Source: Cycas panzhihuaensis
Lineage: Eukaryota; Cycadophyta
DNA length: 64,000 bases
Assembly: GCA_023213395.1 (NCBI GenBank)
Contig: CM041465.1
Span: 161,393,741-161,457,740, forward strand
Reading direction: 5' to 3'
In this document: one piece after another, positions 34,719-50,122 of the stretch
Position numbering within the stretch: position 1 is the stretch's first letter
Layout: the number at the start of each line of letters is the position of its first letter
Program-made: the position numbers and the translations under genes
Notes under the pieces: generated by a model
What the model saw: only the letters and a program-made list of their open reading frames with translations
The model's database searches: none
What the model was told of the DNA's origin: nothing

Positions 34719-35171
34719 TAAAGAGGAAATATAATTGCATAAGTAATATATTAATAGAACTCTAAACCATTCAAAGAAAAATAATATAACTAAACCAAGT
34801 ACGAAACAAAGAACACCAAGAGATTCTAGTCTAAGAATATACCTTTTATTAATTTAAATAACAACTAAAAAGTTATAGCTAAATCTCTTTTCATTAACTC
34901 ATCAAAGACTCATCCAACCTTCTTATATATACCATTATAGAATAATATATAGATACAATTTTATAAGATATTGCCTTAAAGTTTTTACAATATAATGGGA
35001 ATAAACCATGGGCCGAAAAATACCCCTATAAGATACCCAAAGTTTTTTCTTTGAGGATTCTGCCCTCAAACCCCCACCTAGGGGGTCATTAGCCCCACAT
35101 ACCCTATTAAGGGCCTTGAGTGTAATGCTTGTATCGATTTAATACTTATAAAATGTTAAATATATCCAATA
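34719..35171 (-). repeat. Element F: 3' LTR (453 bp)
   Basis: Aligns with 39,250-39,749: shared GTAATATATTAAT, CAACTTATCAAAGACTCATC-like text and a terminal ATATCCAATA/ATATCCAACA. It is about 50 bp shorter than its mate. Confidence 0.88.
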
Positions 35172-36000
35172 ATCTCCCACTTATTAAACACTTTATAATA
35201 AACCTACATATATAAATACTAAATACCAAAATCATAAACACTAATTACCTTTGAATTTTTCTAACTTAACAATCTTAGAGACCAATCTTAAAATTACACC
35301 ATCTAATTTTTTCTATGTTAATAATCTTGGTTAATAAGTCTGTAGCATTCTCCTATGTAACAATTTTCTACAAGTCCACCTTGTAGTACTAAATTATTTT
35401 CCTCACAAAATAGAACTACACATCACTATGTTTTGATCAAGCACAAAATATAAGATTCTTTGTCACGTAGATTACACTTTGACTATCATAATCTATCCTC
35501 ACAGTATCATGCTTAAAGATGATATTTATATAAAACCTCTATAACTAAACTACTTCCTTGCATACATGAGTAGTTGTTATATACTCTACTTCTATACTCG
35601 AAAGTGTAAAAACTTATTATCTTTTGCTAATCTAGTTGATTGAACCACCACAAAAGGTAAAAACATACTACTTATAGATCTTCTATTATTAAGATATTCA
35701 ACCTAATTAGCATGGACAAATCCTTTTAGGTTTATTATTTTAATCTCTATGGGATCTTCTTGGTAGTAAATTATATAGTCTAATATGCCTTACAGATACC
35801 TAAGAATCCTTTTCATAACCACCTAATACTCCCAACCTAGGTTTGACATGTACCTACTAATTACTCCTACTACATGGGAAATGTCTGGTTGAGTGTAAAC
35901 TATTATGTACATGAGACTACTAACTACAATAGCATAAGGGATAAATTCCATATCTTCAATTTCTTATTGAGTTTTCAAGTATTATTTAGTTAATAATTTT
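35172..36000 (-). pseudogene. Element F: RNase H and polypurine tract
   Basis: Minus strand. Begins after RT with readings such as IPYAIVVSSLMYIIVYTQPD, DISHVVGVISRYMSNLG and a GILDYIIYY-like strand of the copia RT/RNase H connection and RNase H. It ends at the 3' LTR, next to a short purine run (minus AAGTGGGAGAT at about 35,172-35,182). Stops are frequent; the catalytic residues are not individually resolvable. Confidence 0.7.
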
Positions 36001-36950
36001 AAACCAATAAGAAGAGAAATATTAATTGGTTTATTATCCTATAAACTAAACCACTATAGTATTATCTCAATGTATTTCTTATTTCTCCTATCTCTTTTAA
36101 TCTAAATTCCCAAAATAAAATGTGTATTATAAAGATCCTTCATCTTAAAATGAGATGCTAGTTGCCTTTTTACAAGCTGGTTTATTTCTTTACTATTACT
36201 ACCTAAAAGTATATCATCAATATATAAAGCTAGAATAACAAAGTAATTACCAACCTATTTATAATAGACATAATGATCTACTTTGCTTCGCATAAAGCTA
36301 TATGTTAATGTATTTGAATTAAAATTTTGATACTACATCCTCAATGATTATTTCAAGCCATATAATGACTTCTTTAACTTACACGTATACTCTCCTTCCT
36401 TGCAAGTTCAAAACCTTTAGGCTATAATATATAAATTTCTTCCTTGAGGTCATCATAAAGAAATGTAACCTTCACATCCATCTAATCCACCTCAATATCA
36501 CAAGAAACTTCTACAATAAACAAAAAAACAATTAAAGCTACCTTTACAATACAAGAAAACACCTTATTAAAATTTATTCCCTTGACATGGGAATAGCCCT
36601 TTACTACTAAATAGGGCTTATACTTTTCTATAGTACTATCTGCTCAAAACTTTTCTTAAAGATCCATTTATTATCAATAAGTTTTTTGCCATTAGGTAAA
36701 TCCACCAAATCCTATATATTAATTTTATCTAAGACTATCATTTCTTCTTCTATGGTCTTTATCTAGATTTAGCTCTCTTTTGACTCTAAATCCTTCCAAA
36801 TAATACCTAGATCATCATCTATAGTAGATAAAATGAAAGAGGTGCAACAAAAATCTTTAGGAATATACTTGTCACGATGTCTTCTCTAATGAGTTGATCT
36901 CTTTAAGATGTGGGGTTCTTGAGATTGGACTACCTCTATAACTAGTCCTG
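36001..36950 (-). pseudogene. Element F: reverse transcriptase
   Basis: Copia-type RT on the minus strand: KYKPYLVVKGYSHVKGINF (about 36,620), DVKVTFLYDDLKEEIYI (the D-V-K-T-A-F-L-.-G motif region), the catalytic box LYIDDILLGSN (about 36,230-36,200), and SHFKMKDLYNTHFILGI. The order and spacing are those of RVT_2. It is broken by several stops. Confidence 0.88.
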
Positions 36951-38050
36951 TCTCTTCAACTTACTTACATTCTGATGCAAAATCTTCATCCCTTACCTCA
37001 AATCATACTTTTTTAAAGTCTTCCTCCTTTGGTTTTTAATCCTATTTTAGAGACTTAAAACTCCTTTCTAAAGATAACATTATGGATATATACAACTTTC
37101 TATATTTTAGGGTTATAAAGCTTGTATCCTTCAATATCATTATCATAGCTAATAAAAATAGCCTTTTATGCTTTGAAACCAAGCTTAGTCCTCTATAAGC
37201 TAAGGACATACATAAGAACTTTATAACTAGAAACTCTAAGATGACCAAGAGATGGTTTCTTACTAAACCACACTTATTTAGGTATTTTATACACCAAGGT
37301 AGTCATCAATGACTTATTTATTAGGTATCTTGTAGTCACCATAGCCTTAGCCCAAATTTTCTTCTCTAAACTAGTAACATTGAGCATACTTCTCAATCTC
37401 TCTAGTAAGGTCTATTTATTGTTTTAATAACTCCATTATATAATAGTGTATAGGGAGTTATCTTCTATCTTGTTATCCCACATTGCTTATAAAACTACTT
37501 AAACTCCTTCGAGAAAAACTTATCTCCATTATCAAGACTTAGCATCTTGATCTACCTATTACTCTAATTCTTGACTAAGGCCTTAAATTCTTTAAATTTA
37601 CTAAAGACCTTAGATTTTTGCCTAAGAAAGTATAGCCGTATCTTTCTTGAGAAACCATATATAAAAAGATAAAGCATTTAAACCCACCTAATGAGGGAAC
37701 ATTAATAGGTCTAAAAACATCATTGTACACCAGTTGTAGAGTACCCTTTTCTCTCTTTAAGCTTAAAAGAAAATTCACCTAATTCTATTTGCCATAAATA
37801 TAATGCTCACAAAAATCAAAATTAGAAAAACCATTAATTTTTAAAATGCCTTCTACCATACCTTTAAAGAATAAACCATGGAGGCTTTTCTCTCTAATGT
37901 AGCCCAATCTTCGATGCCACAATATAGTTTTACTAGTAAGTGATAATTGGGTCCCTCCTATATTATTACTATTTTCTATAATAGCTAGACTATAATTACC
38001 AACACACACCATACTTATATTAAGCTTCTATAGTGTTCTAAATTGGACTC
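36951..38050 (-). pseudogene. Element F: GAG-pre-integrase and integrase
   Basis: Minus strand. ILWHRRLGYIREKSLHGLF (37,920-37,860) is the GAG-pre-integrase motif, followed by NGFSNFDFCEHYIYGK, part of the zinc-binding region. The integrase core start lies at 37,778-37,575 (VYNDVFRPINVPSLGGFKCF, then FLYMVSQERYGYTF). A late region (37,248-37,042) ends in readings with KRLFLL. Decayed, but order intact. Confidence 0.85.
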
Positions 38051-38500
38051 CTTTTGCCAATACTAATGCTCCTTAAACTATTCTATAACTATCTTTATTG
38101 AAAATCACTTATATTCCTACATCACCCAATTAATTAATAGACAACTAACTCAGCCAAAACAAGAATATGACTCATATTAGAGATAGTTTTAACCAATTCA
38201 TCCCTAAACTAAACCTTCACCCTTCCACAATCCATAATTTTATATGGATAGTAATCCTTAAGGTATACTTTATATTTGTATTTATAAAACCTCTTCCTAT
38301 GGGAAGTAACATAAAGTAAGACACCTAAGTTAGTTAACCAAGACTCAATATTTAACAACCTATATTAGGTTGCCAAATAAACATCACTATCATCTTCATT
38401 AGAGGCTTTTTCTACCATGGAAGAAGTAGCTTTAGGTGACTTTCCCTTATCAACCTTATCTCAATATTAGCTCTTCAAATGGCCAACCTTCCCACATCTT
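38051..38500 (-). pseudogene. Element F: protease region
   Basis: Minus strand near 38,360-38,270 reads NIESWLTNLGVLLYVTSHRK followed by RFYKYKYK: the copia protease segment W..DSGAS.H.T..R..F, with the catalytic Asp-Ser replaced by Asn-Leu. A knuckle-like region upstream (about 38,500) is too decayed to call. Confidence 0.7.
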
Positions 38501-39235
38501 CAGTATACCAAGGGATTCCAACTTAGAGATTTATATTTCCCTCTAGATTTTGGTCATCTATTCCTAAGACTTTGTCGATCATAATTCAATATTTAATCTC
38601 TCATCATTAATACTTCTTTTGAATCATCTTCAATAGATTTATGCCTCTCTTCTGATAGTAGCGTGATAATAACATCATCAAATTTTATACTGTTAGTAGT
38701 TGTATTGCTAATCATCATCATAAGATTATCTCAAGAATTAGGAAGTAAACATAACAATGTAATACACTTATCTTCCTTAGATATTATTATCCTAATTGAA
38801 ATAAACTAGCTCTCAAATTGCATCTCTATCACTCATCCTAAGTGAATATAGCTTTTTGTAAAGAAATAGATTATTAACTAGGGACTTAGTTTGATACAAA
38901 GCCTCTAACTTATCCCATAGATCTTTAGTTGTAGACTCTATGGCAACATTCAATAACATTGTATCTAAAAGGTATAACCTTTTTGAACTAACTGCTTTTT
39001 AATCGAACTTCTTCTAGTCTTTATCAACCATATTTACAAGCTTTATTTTTACCACAGTAATTTAATGATCATTTTCAATGAGGATATCTTCTATCTTTAG
39101 ATTCTACAACTCAAAGTTCTTACCATTAAACTTTTCAATCTCCTTCTTCATAGTGCTTGTCATAATCTTTGTACTCAAGTTCATTAGATAAGGCTCCTAC
39201 TCATCAAAAGGATTTCCATAAAACTAAAACCCTTA
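38501..39235 (-). pseudogene. gag: Element F: gag
   Basis: Minus strand. IEKFNGKNFEL, a stop, NLKIEDILIENDH (about 39,140-39,060) is the copia gag start; then ESTTKDLWDKLEALYQTKSL and NNLFLYKKLYSLRM (about 38,940-38,840), typical UBN2 capsid motifs. It is broken by stops after this. Confidence 0.82.
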
Positions 39236-39249
39236 GCTTGGATAACAAA
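39236..39249 (-). other. Element F: primer-binding site
   Basis: The minus strand reads TTTGTTATCCAAGC directly after the 5' LTR end (CTCTTCA), a diverged form of the TTTGGTATCAGAGC initiator Met site. Confidence 0.65.
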
Positions 39250-39749
39250 TGAAGAGAAAATATAACCACAAGAGTAATATATTAATAAAACTCTAAATCA
39301 TATAAAGAATAAATAACATAAATAAACTAAGCATATAATAAAGAATATCACTAGATTTTGGTCTAAGAATAGACATTTTATTAGTCTGACCAACAACTGA
39401 AGAATTATATAAATAAAAGCCTTGACTCTCTTCTCATCAACTTATCAAAGACTCATCTAACCTTCTTACATATGTCATTATAAAAGATTATATAGACATA
39501 AATTTACAAGATAGCACCTTGTGATTTTAACAATATAACAGGCATAAACCATATGCTAAAAAAGACCCCCATCAAACACTCAAAAATTTTTCTTAGGGGC
39601 TTTTTCCCTTGAACCCCTATTTAAGGGGTTGCTAGCCCCCTAGACCACCTAGTTAAGGACTATACCATGGGCCTCTGGACCACACTGAGGGGCTCAAGTG
39701 TAACGTATATACCCATGTAGCACTTATAAAGTGTTCAACATATCCAACA
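39250..39749 (-). repeat. Element F: 5' LTR (500 bp)
   Basis: Mate of 34,719-35,171; minus-strand ends TGTTGGATAT and CTCTTCA. Confidence 0.88.
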
Positions 39750-40430
39750 TATTTAATATCATGCTAGTGGCTAAGAAGAATAGGGCCATATATATTTATG
39801 TGGATTTCATAGATATAAATGACTCATAATCCAAGGATAATTTTTCCCTCCCTTTCATAGATTAAATTATTAATAAGACCACTAAATTTGAGGTCATATC
39901 TCTAATGGATGAGTTCACACGATATAACTAGATCCAAATCTTGCATGAGGACCACCATAAGGTAGTTTTTATAACACCTTGGGGAACATTCACCTATGTG
40001 GCAATGCCATTCAACTTTAAAAATGCTGGTATAATATATTAGTGGGCCATGCATTTTATTTTCCATAATGTTATTAATAAAATCCTTAAGATCTTCATGG
40101 ATGATCTTATAGGACTTTCATACAAAAGAGTTGATCACCCTACAAACTTAAGAAAAAAATTCCTAAGATGCAAGAAATTCTATGTTAGTCTTAACCCACA
40201 CAAATATGTCTTTGCTATTATAGCTGGTAAACTACTAGGCTTTTGTGTTTTATAGAAAAGGATCCAAGTTGATCCTAATAAAGTTAAGGCTATTATAGAA
40301 ATTCCCCCACCTGAAACTCAAAGATAAATTAAGTCATTTTTAGGTAGATTAGGTTTTCTAAGATGGTTCCTAGTAGATTTTACTCTAAACACTAAACCAC
40401 TAATAAACCTCCTTAAAAGGGCATTATATT
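39750..40430 (+). pseudogene. Element C: reverse transcriptase
   Basis: Plus strand, directly after copia F: NIMLVAKKNRAIYIYVDF, then KDNFSLPFID, VISLMDEFTRYN, VVFITPWGTFTYVAMPFNFK, the catalytic box KIFMDDLIGLS (about 40,090), LNPHKYVFAIIAGKLLGF, DPNKVKAIIEIPPPETQR, then a stop and IKSFLGRLGFLRWFLVDFT. The FMDD box and first catalytic Asp are intact. At the place where B is split by the TR-GAG-like element, C is uninterrupted and shows the original arrangement. It has fewer stops than most pieces here. Confidence 0.92.
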
Positions 40431-41000
40431 TATTTAGTCCCTAGCAATCTAAGTGGCTTTATAAGAGCTTGAATAGGCTCTTAGTTTTTATCCAATCTTG
40501 GTGCCTCCCATGTTTAATTGACCATTCATCCTATGTATGTCATCAACAAATGAGTCAATTGGTGCCATGTTGGCCCAGGTAGATGACTCTAAGACTAAAA
40601 GGGTCATATACTTTATTAGTCAAACATTGGTCACTCCTAAGATTAATTATACCCCTACTAAGAAAGAGTACCTATCCATAGTGTTTGTTATTAAAAAACT
40701 AAGGTATTACCTCTTAGGCAACACTATTAAAGTCATTGTCCACTCTAACCCCCTTAGGTACCTTAAAACAATGTTTGATCTAATAGGTTGAACCAAAAAA
40801 TGGGTTGTTCTCATGCAAGAGTATGAACTTATAATTGTTAATATGAAATCCAAAAAGGGGATAGTAATTGTTAAGTAACTTGCTCATGCACCCCTCCCTA
40901 ACCCTTCTAACACTTTAGTGGATGACTCTTTACCCAATGAAACTATCTTTTTCCTAAAATAAATTGAGGATCAGAGGCCAATCAATGAAGGGTGGTATGG
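40431..41000 (+). pseudogene. Element C: classical RNase H
   Basis: Plus strand. An open stretch at 40,537-40,791 reads ESIGAMLAQVDDSKTKRVIY, then TPKINYTPTKKEYLSIVFVI, KLRYYLLGN and VIVHSNPLRYL: the gypsy RT-connected RNase H. It continues with QEYELIIVNMKSKKG. It would degrade template RNA during reverse transcription. Confidence 0.9.
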
Positions 41001-42230
41001 AAATATCATTTGCTATCTAACCCAATAAACCTATCCCCAAGATACTAGTAAAAAGGTTAAGTAATGTCTAAGGGCCATAACCCAATAAAAGTTCCTTATA
41101 TAAGATATATTATACAAGATATCATTTGAGGGGATCCACATCAAATGTAACAATCCTAGTGAAACCAATCAAGTCCTCCATGGATGCCATGATAACATAT
41201 ATGAAGGGTATTTTAGGAGATATTCCATGGCCCAATAAATCCTATACATGGGTTTTTATTATCCTATACTCTTTATAGATTCCCATGCCTATGTGCAATG
41301 GTGTTATAAGTTCAAAAGGCATTATAATGTCATCCACAAGCCTTTTAAAACCTTACATGCCATTATGTCACTATGGCCCTTTTCCTAATTGGGTCTTAAT
41401 CTTATCGTAGTTATCATATCCATGTTCTTAGCTGAGAGTAAGTTTATTCTAACTACTACTAAACATTTCACCAAGTGGATCAAGGCGGTCCTTCTCTCAT
41501 CAACAATGAGCAAAACAATCACCACATTCATCTTTCAGCATATCATTAATAGGCTTGGAGTCCCTAACTTTCTAATCACTGATAATAGGACTCTATTTTG
41601 TAACAAGAAGATGGATGAGCTTTGTGAGAAGTTTTGAATCTCTCACAAGACTTCTTCGCGCTACTATCCTCAAGTTAACAATTAAATTGAGGCCTTCAAT
41701 AAGACATTGGTAAATATTTTAAAGAAGACTATAGCTATATTTGGCTATGTGGGCCTACCAAACATCCATCCAAATAGCCATAGGTATGACACCCTCCTCC
41801 TTGGTCTATAGATTAAAGGTTGTTTTATTGCTTGAGGTAGAAATCTTATCTTTATGAGTTTCATTGAAAGGTTTTATTGATGAAGAATGGTATTATCATA
41901 CCTATCTACTCAATTTAGAAGCACTAGATGAAAGGAATCTTACCACTTACTAAGCTAATTTAGCATTAAAAGCTAAGGTACAAAATACCCATGATAAGTA
42001 CATGCAACCATGTTGATTTTTCCCAAGCGACAAGGTCCTAAAATTGGAATAATTACATGATCACCTTCTAAAGTTTAGTCCTAAATGGATCAACATATTT
42101 ATTTTATTGTAAAGTTTGGCTAATGATGCTTATTACATTATGACTCTTAAAGGCCTGGAGTTTGAGAAAGTTATCATCAAGTTGTGCTTATTCCCCACCT
42201 TATCCTTTGCCATTGGAAATATGTCACCCT
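41001..42230 (+). pseudogene. Element C: integrase
   Basis: Plus strand. Zinc-binding region at 41,170-41,330 (LHGCHDNIYEGYFRRYSMA, then GFYYPILFIDSHAYVQWCYK). Core: LGLNLIVVI (first catalytic Asp appears as Asn), TTTKHFTKWIKAV, VPNFLITDNRTLFCNKKMDE (second Asp kept), then SHKTSSRYYP-like text and IEAFNKTLVNILKKT (catalytic Glu kept). C-terminal end near 42,070-42,190: LKFSPKWINIF and TLKGLEFEKVIIKLCLF, matching B's GLEFEKLVNNKF. Confidence 0.9.
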
Positions 42231-44769
<2,539 letters not shown>

Positions 44770-44770
<1 letters not shown>

Positions 44771-46620
44771 TATAGTTGTATACATATCAAATATGTTGAG
44801 GGAGCTAGCATCCTTATAGGGGCATACAACTGCCTAAAGGGCCCTAAGGTACACTCTCCCTAACCCTTGAAGGCCTAGCTTGCCTCTCCCAAAATCCCCC
44901 TCAAGTATGAGGCTATGTCATAGCACATCTTACTTCTCTTGTGTAGGTCCCCTCTCTAGTATCCTAGTGTTGCTCCTTAAGTTATGTTTGGGATGTCATG
45001 ATGGCCTTACCTTACTCCCCCTCATCCCTCGTTCATTATTATGGGATAGTCATAGGTGTTCTACTATAACTCTATCTTGATCTAATCATCACTTTATATA
45101 AGAGATGGTCATACCTAGCCTGCAGCTAGTCCCTCTCTCACTAAATCTCCTCCAAATGACCTTGTAGGTTAGTGATCTGTGCCTTTGCTCTAGGCAACAC
45201 CTCAAGTATACCCCTTCTATAACCCTCCAACTCTCTAATCTAGACATGTAGCTTATGCATCTCAACCATCCACATCTCTATTGTCCTCACTATGGGGGAA
45301 AATATGTTCGTATATGGATGTGTTGATGTTGGCTCCCTAATGTCAATAATAGAACATTCTTCCTCCCTATATACCATTAAGAGGGGCTCATTAGTCATAT
45401 GTCAAATAAACTCTAGGGTAACAACTACACCTACCAATGAAATAAGTATAATGATTAGTGACTTTAACATAATATAAAATAAATATCTAATGTTGATCTA
45501 AAGAAAACTAAATAAAATCAAAGATCAAATTAAACAAACTAATTAAATAGGTAGGTGAGATTCTATACCATCATGAGGGACCACCGCCTCTCCCTCTATA
45601 ACTACCTCATGAACCTCCTATCCCTTAGAAACCCTCTCCTACTCAACTTTAGTTATTTCCTTACCCCCTCCTACCTTCTCACCACCTGCTATCTACTCTA
45701 GATGTATATCCTTCTCTTCCTTCTCATTTGAACTCCATCGGTTACCCCCATATGGGTGCTTCATATAGTCATTCATTACTAGTAGTTCTAGGGACATAGT
45801 AAAACCTGAGTGAGGAACTTCCTTGGGCTCATATAAACTCCTAAATTATGTTGGATAGTGATATACTATAGGATCCCCATCCTCAATAGGATGTGGTCCT
45901 ATCCTCAATCCTATATTATGAAAGTGATTAAAATACCAACATTGGAATAGAGTGTAGTAAGAGAAACCTTCATGTCTAATTACTTGAATCTAATCCAATT
46001 GTGCCTATACATTGGCCAACATAATGGATACCTAGTCTAGTCTCTCCTCCCCCTCATGCTAGTGTACCACCTCTATCCATCCCCCAAGGACCTCTATATA
46101 GTTTTGTCTCTAAGATATCTAGAATAAAATTGCATATACACTTAATTTCCTCATGTTAGAAATCCTAAAAATCAACATGTATCAGACACTACCTCCTCTC
46201 CTATCCCACTGGCCTTTGTTGTAGAAAAAAATGACTGTCTACCCTATAAGCCTCATCTATATTAGTTAATGATAATAACTTTGGAGGATCTTCCCTTTAT
46301 GGGAGCCTTAATACCCATCTCATATCCCTCACTATGAAGGTGATGTCTCTAACAATTGATAGATGGAAAACTTGATGATGCAAATCTCAATGGGACACAA
46401 TATCAATTAAAAGATCTTGGTTAGAGATGTATTGTCATGACATGATGACTTGTAGTAGACCATATCACTTCAAAATACCTATGTCACACTCTATCATCAT
46501 CTAAGCCAAACTCAACATCAAAATTATAATGTTTTGTTATAACCAATCATAGTAATATATTTCCAAACACTAAGAAATAAGTTAAGATACAAGAAATAGG
46601 CCTAATCTAGTCATAAGTGT
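44770..46620 (-). pseudogene. Element C: antisense ORF with plant mobile domain
   Basis: Minus strand, opposite to C's gag-pol. Near 46,430-46,270 one frame reads LLIDIVSH, a stop, DLHHQVFHLSIVRDITFIVRDM then RWVLRLP: the mobile-domain FHLP...ITLEDV...LRLP core, matching B's LLVDIVAYSD, HAFHLPW and ITLEDI. Downstream come LTNIDEAYRVDSHFFLQQRP and, near the 3' end (45,290-45,060), a charged C-terminus with RELEGYRRGILEVLPRAKAQ, ERD, a stop, LQARYDHLL, matching B's ERDYLQ and YDHLVNQM. Start and stop are not resolved. The TA tract lies just beyond its 3' end. Confidence 0.72.
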
Positions 46621-48524
46621 GATAGTCAAGGGATGTGAACCATTCAAGGGTCAATTATAAGTGAAATTTTACAAATTTCCCTTTCATGCTTTGTACCATA
46701 GAGAGTCCAACTTATATCATAAAGTTCTTTATGGTACCATTGTGTTTTTCTTGGTTCCATGAGAACCATAATAATACTATAAAGGTTTACAATTAGAATT
46801 TATAGTACCATAAAGATTCACGGTACATGAAAAAAATTTAAAAAAAAAAAAAAAAATATTAACAACTTTAAACTAAATCTAGTATGCATAAATAAATTAG
46901 GGCATCAACTTGCCCTAGTTTGGCCATAAATGGGACTTGATTTGGGCTCCATTTAACCTTGAAAATATAAAGTAGGGCACAACCCTAACAAAAATAAAAA
47001 TCTTATAAAAACTAAAAAATTAAATTCAAATCACAACTTTTACTCATTGAATCTAGTGTAATAACTACCATCACTAAGCTACAATCTTAGCAACTCCATC
47101 TACATAGGATTCTGGTAGTTAGTTTGCTTATAATCTCTCATAGAACGTTGATAAGTAAAATAGGGTTAGGTCTCTTAAGGAAATTCCTTAACTCATGAAG
47201 GTAAAAAAGAATAAAGACATATTAAAAAAACCTAATTTTATAAGGGTCATAACTTGATAAGTAGGTGTTTATTTTACCTCTCATCTATCTCATTAAGATC
47301 CCATTCAACTAGGCTCCATTTGTATACCCTCATCACTGTTGTTTATTTCATCCATTATTTTCGTTTCTAGCACAAAGTCTCACTTATGTTGTCATTAATG
47401 GACCTCTTTTATCTTGAGATGTTGCCCTTCTTTGCTTTGATTAGACTATCTCCATATATACTAGTGTTTATAGTCCACAGGACCATCACAAAATACTAGA
47501 CCTTGATTTCATGCCTATAATACTCCATTATGCATTATGTATTGCTTGAGCCCCTTTGTTTCATTTATATTTTATGATCTTTTTACATATTGAGGCAACC
47601 TTATCCCTTGCAAAACACTACCTATAGTTTATTTTCTTACCATTACAACCTCTATTTGACCATGACATTAGTTTATAGGTCCTTTCATTACCACCAGCAT
47701 CTCCCTTGATGAGTCTTAGGTAGTCCCATTACTCCCATGTCAACATTCTCTATGTAGTCATTTGGCTTATACATCACTTACTCTCATAGCTTCTTGTGCA
47801 CTCATCATCCTTTTAGACCCATCACTTTACCATGAGTCTAGATCACATCTCATTTAAACCTCATTGCAACAAACAGTCCTAACTTGTCATGGTTGTTAGC
47901 CTTAGGACCCCATTCCACTCGTGTTCCATGTGATGGAACTTAGAGTTTCTTACATGAATTTCCCTTGATAACCCCATAGTTTGGCTCTCTTCACCATCTC
48001 CTTAAGTCTTAGCTATGCCATTATTTTGTTAAAGTATAGCTAACTTAGTGAGTCTACCCAATCCCTTATAAGTTTAATTATCACCACACCTATTTCATGC
48101 CATCAGGGCTTTGCATACATAGGCTCCCCTAAAAAATAAAAAAAAATATTGTACATATGATGAGTAATTAGTAGAGCATATTTTCCACCATCTTCTTAGA
48201 ATCTGGGATAGGTTGCATATCAACCTCATTCCCACCTATGATATGTAGTTTGGGTCTAGTCATGTGGGTCATTTTAGGCCCTTTAAATCTAGTTGTTTAG
48301 GCCTACTGTTGTCTCAACCATGATTGAAACCTATTTGGTGTGGATACAGCCTATTATGTACTATGAAAATGGTTTTGACACTAACCTATAATAGTTTATG
48401 AGATCTGGATACCACTTATCATCTCAGTCAGTACCTACATACTAACTTAAGTCCTTATGGAATTAGTTGATTCCTACCATTTCCCCTTATATAGTGAGTT
48501 TACTCCAAGTTCACCATTGCATAT
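46621..48524. other. Element C: unassigned segment upstream of second RNase H
   Basis: Equivalent to 9,320-10,440 of B. It contains palindrome-like words CTTTATGGTACCATTG (about 46,724) and TTTATAGTACCATAAAG (about 46,798), and a poly-A run near 46,840. Coding toward 48,520 is too decayed to name. Confidence 0.45.
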
Positions 48525-48940
48525 CCTCATGGCATTGATCATTCACAATGATATAGGTAGTCATATAAATCTTGGCCCTTCTTTCATAACTTAAACCATT
48601 TGAGATCACTTAGGACACATCTTTATTTACTTTAGAGTCTATTTGCCTATAGTAACTAATAATATAACTAAATGCACTACCATTATAAAAGCCTTAACTA
48701 GTGCTCTTCATGTCCATCATGGGTCGATTATGTTATATTTTGACTCTTAGCTTATCATGTCCTAGCTTACATACGTCTACCAAGTGTATTAGCCATAGTT
48801 ATAAGCCCTTACTAACTAGGCTAAATCCCTCTTTGTCTGATTTTCTATAGTTACTAATCACCACATCCCATAAGGATAAAATACTAGGATAAATTATTTG
48901 GTTGCTTTCATTCTTAAGCATTATTTACCATAGATAGATG
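48525..48940 (+). pseudogene. Element C: second (archaeal-like) RNase H
   Basis: Plus strand, downstream of integrase and of the antisense ORF. One frame reads MALIIHNDIGSHINLGPS, then DHLGHIFIYFRVYLP, NNITKCTTIIKAL, HHGSIMLYFDS and TYVYQVY, aligning in order with B's FIFTDGGSHDNPKPS, HDPLG, YLPEAMNNKAKYIVVIEAL, HCDS and QVCYP. The catalytic residues are partly lost (ND for TD, TKC for KAEY), but the FDS Asp remains. Its presence in the same place as in B shows that the position is ancestral to both copies. Confidence 0.72.
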
Positions 48941-49370
48941 ATTATGTTGTAGCCTAATAGGCCCTTTGTTGAAGCATTTGCTTAAGAGGAAAGCCCTCTT
49001 ATTGTCACTTATTAGGGGCATTCACTAAAGAGGTTAAACTATGGTAATAACCTTGGGCGTTCCTAGCCCACCTTGGAAGGTAGGCCAAGTTATTAGCATC
49101 TCACATACTCTGACAAAAGCCTAAATTATCACCTATACTCTAAAATGAGGGTAAACTACTATGTATATTTATATGAATCTATATATACATTTCAACTAGG
49201 TTGTAGCTTCTATGAGGATTGCCCTCTTGGCACCCATGACCCTATATTGTCTATTTTTTGTCATCTATATTTCCAATTTATCCATTTCCTTTTTTCATAA
49301 AATTACCCAAAATTCATAAAAATAATATAAAGCTGCCAAAATTCTAAGAAAATCATGAAACCACAAAAAT

Positions 49371-49456
<86 letters not shown>

Positions 49457-50122
49457 ATTAAAAGTCCCAAAAATACTATAAAACAACAATATGTGTGTGT
49501 GTACACATCTGCATACACACACTTGTACATATATATAACTTTAAAAAATCATAAAAAAATAAAAAATAAAAAATAAAAGAAAAGAAAAACCTCTAAAACA
49601 AGTGCAAATAGCTCCTCCTATTAAAGATGACTACTAACAAGGTTAAACTATAGCATCCCACTTTAAGTTTTGAGTCTTTCTCTTGGGCATTCAGGGCACT
49701 ACTTTATCTGTCCAAGGTTTCATGGCTTTCAAGCCCAAGTCTTGGCCATTTTGCCTACCCTTTTTTAATATTAGAATAATCCCCCAACCACTTGGGATCA
49801 CTTTGAAAGTTAACCACTATGAGGATAAACTATAGTGGGATTGTTTATGCTTATCTTGGTTCATTATGATCATTGGCCTACCTGGTATGATTTGGTCACT
49901 AACCCATCATCCTCCCTAGCTATTACACCTCTAATGTAACTTGTCAATGAGGATAAACTAAGGGAAACACCCTTTGATTACCTACTAATGAGGAAAAACT
50001 ATGGAAAATCTAGCCCTTTTTAATATATGTGTGATCATGTCATTGGACTAACTTGATTTCTATTGACAACATTCACTATCTTCTAGCCACAGGCCAAAGA
50101 GGTTTTATTGTAAAGCAGGTAG
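48941..50122 (+). other. Element C: 3' untranslated segment with repeated motif and (AT)n
   Basis: A word like AATGAGGATAAACTATGG recurs near 49,028, 49,142, 49,633, 49,820, 49,943 and 49,988 with substitutions. An (AT)n tract of about 75 bp lies at 49,375-49,450, with a short GT/AC run at 49,491-49,521. No coding motif. Confidence 0.6.
49375..49450. repeat. (AT)n microsatellite
   Basis: About 37 uninterrupted AT units. Tyr-Ile frames across it are artefacts. Confidence 0.97.

Larger units (their letters stand above)
34719..39749 (-). mobile_element. Element F: full-length Ty1/copia retrotransposon, about 5.0 kb
   Basis: LTRs at 34,719-35,171 and 39,250-39,749; primer site and polypurine tract in the right places; gag, protease, integrase, RT and RNase H in copia order on the minus strand. 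Flanks TGTCT (34,714-34,718) and TATTT (39,750-39,754) agree at three of five bases, and both differences are transitions, compatible with an eroded target duplication. It splits element C just before RT. All ORFs are decayed. Confidence 0.88.

Noticed and set aside
49295-49576. Short Tyr-Ile frames
   Set aside because: Translation of the 75-bp AT microsatellite.
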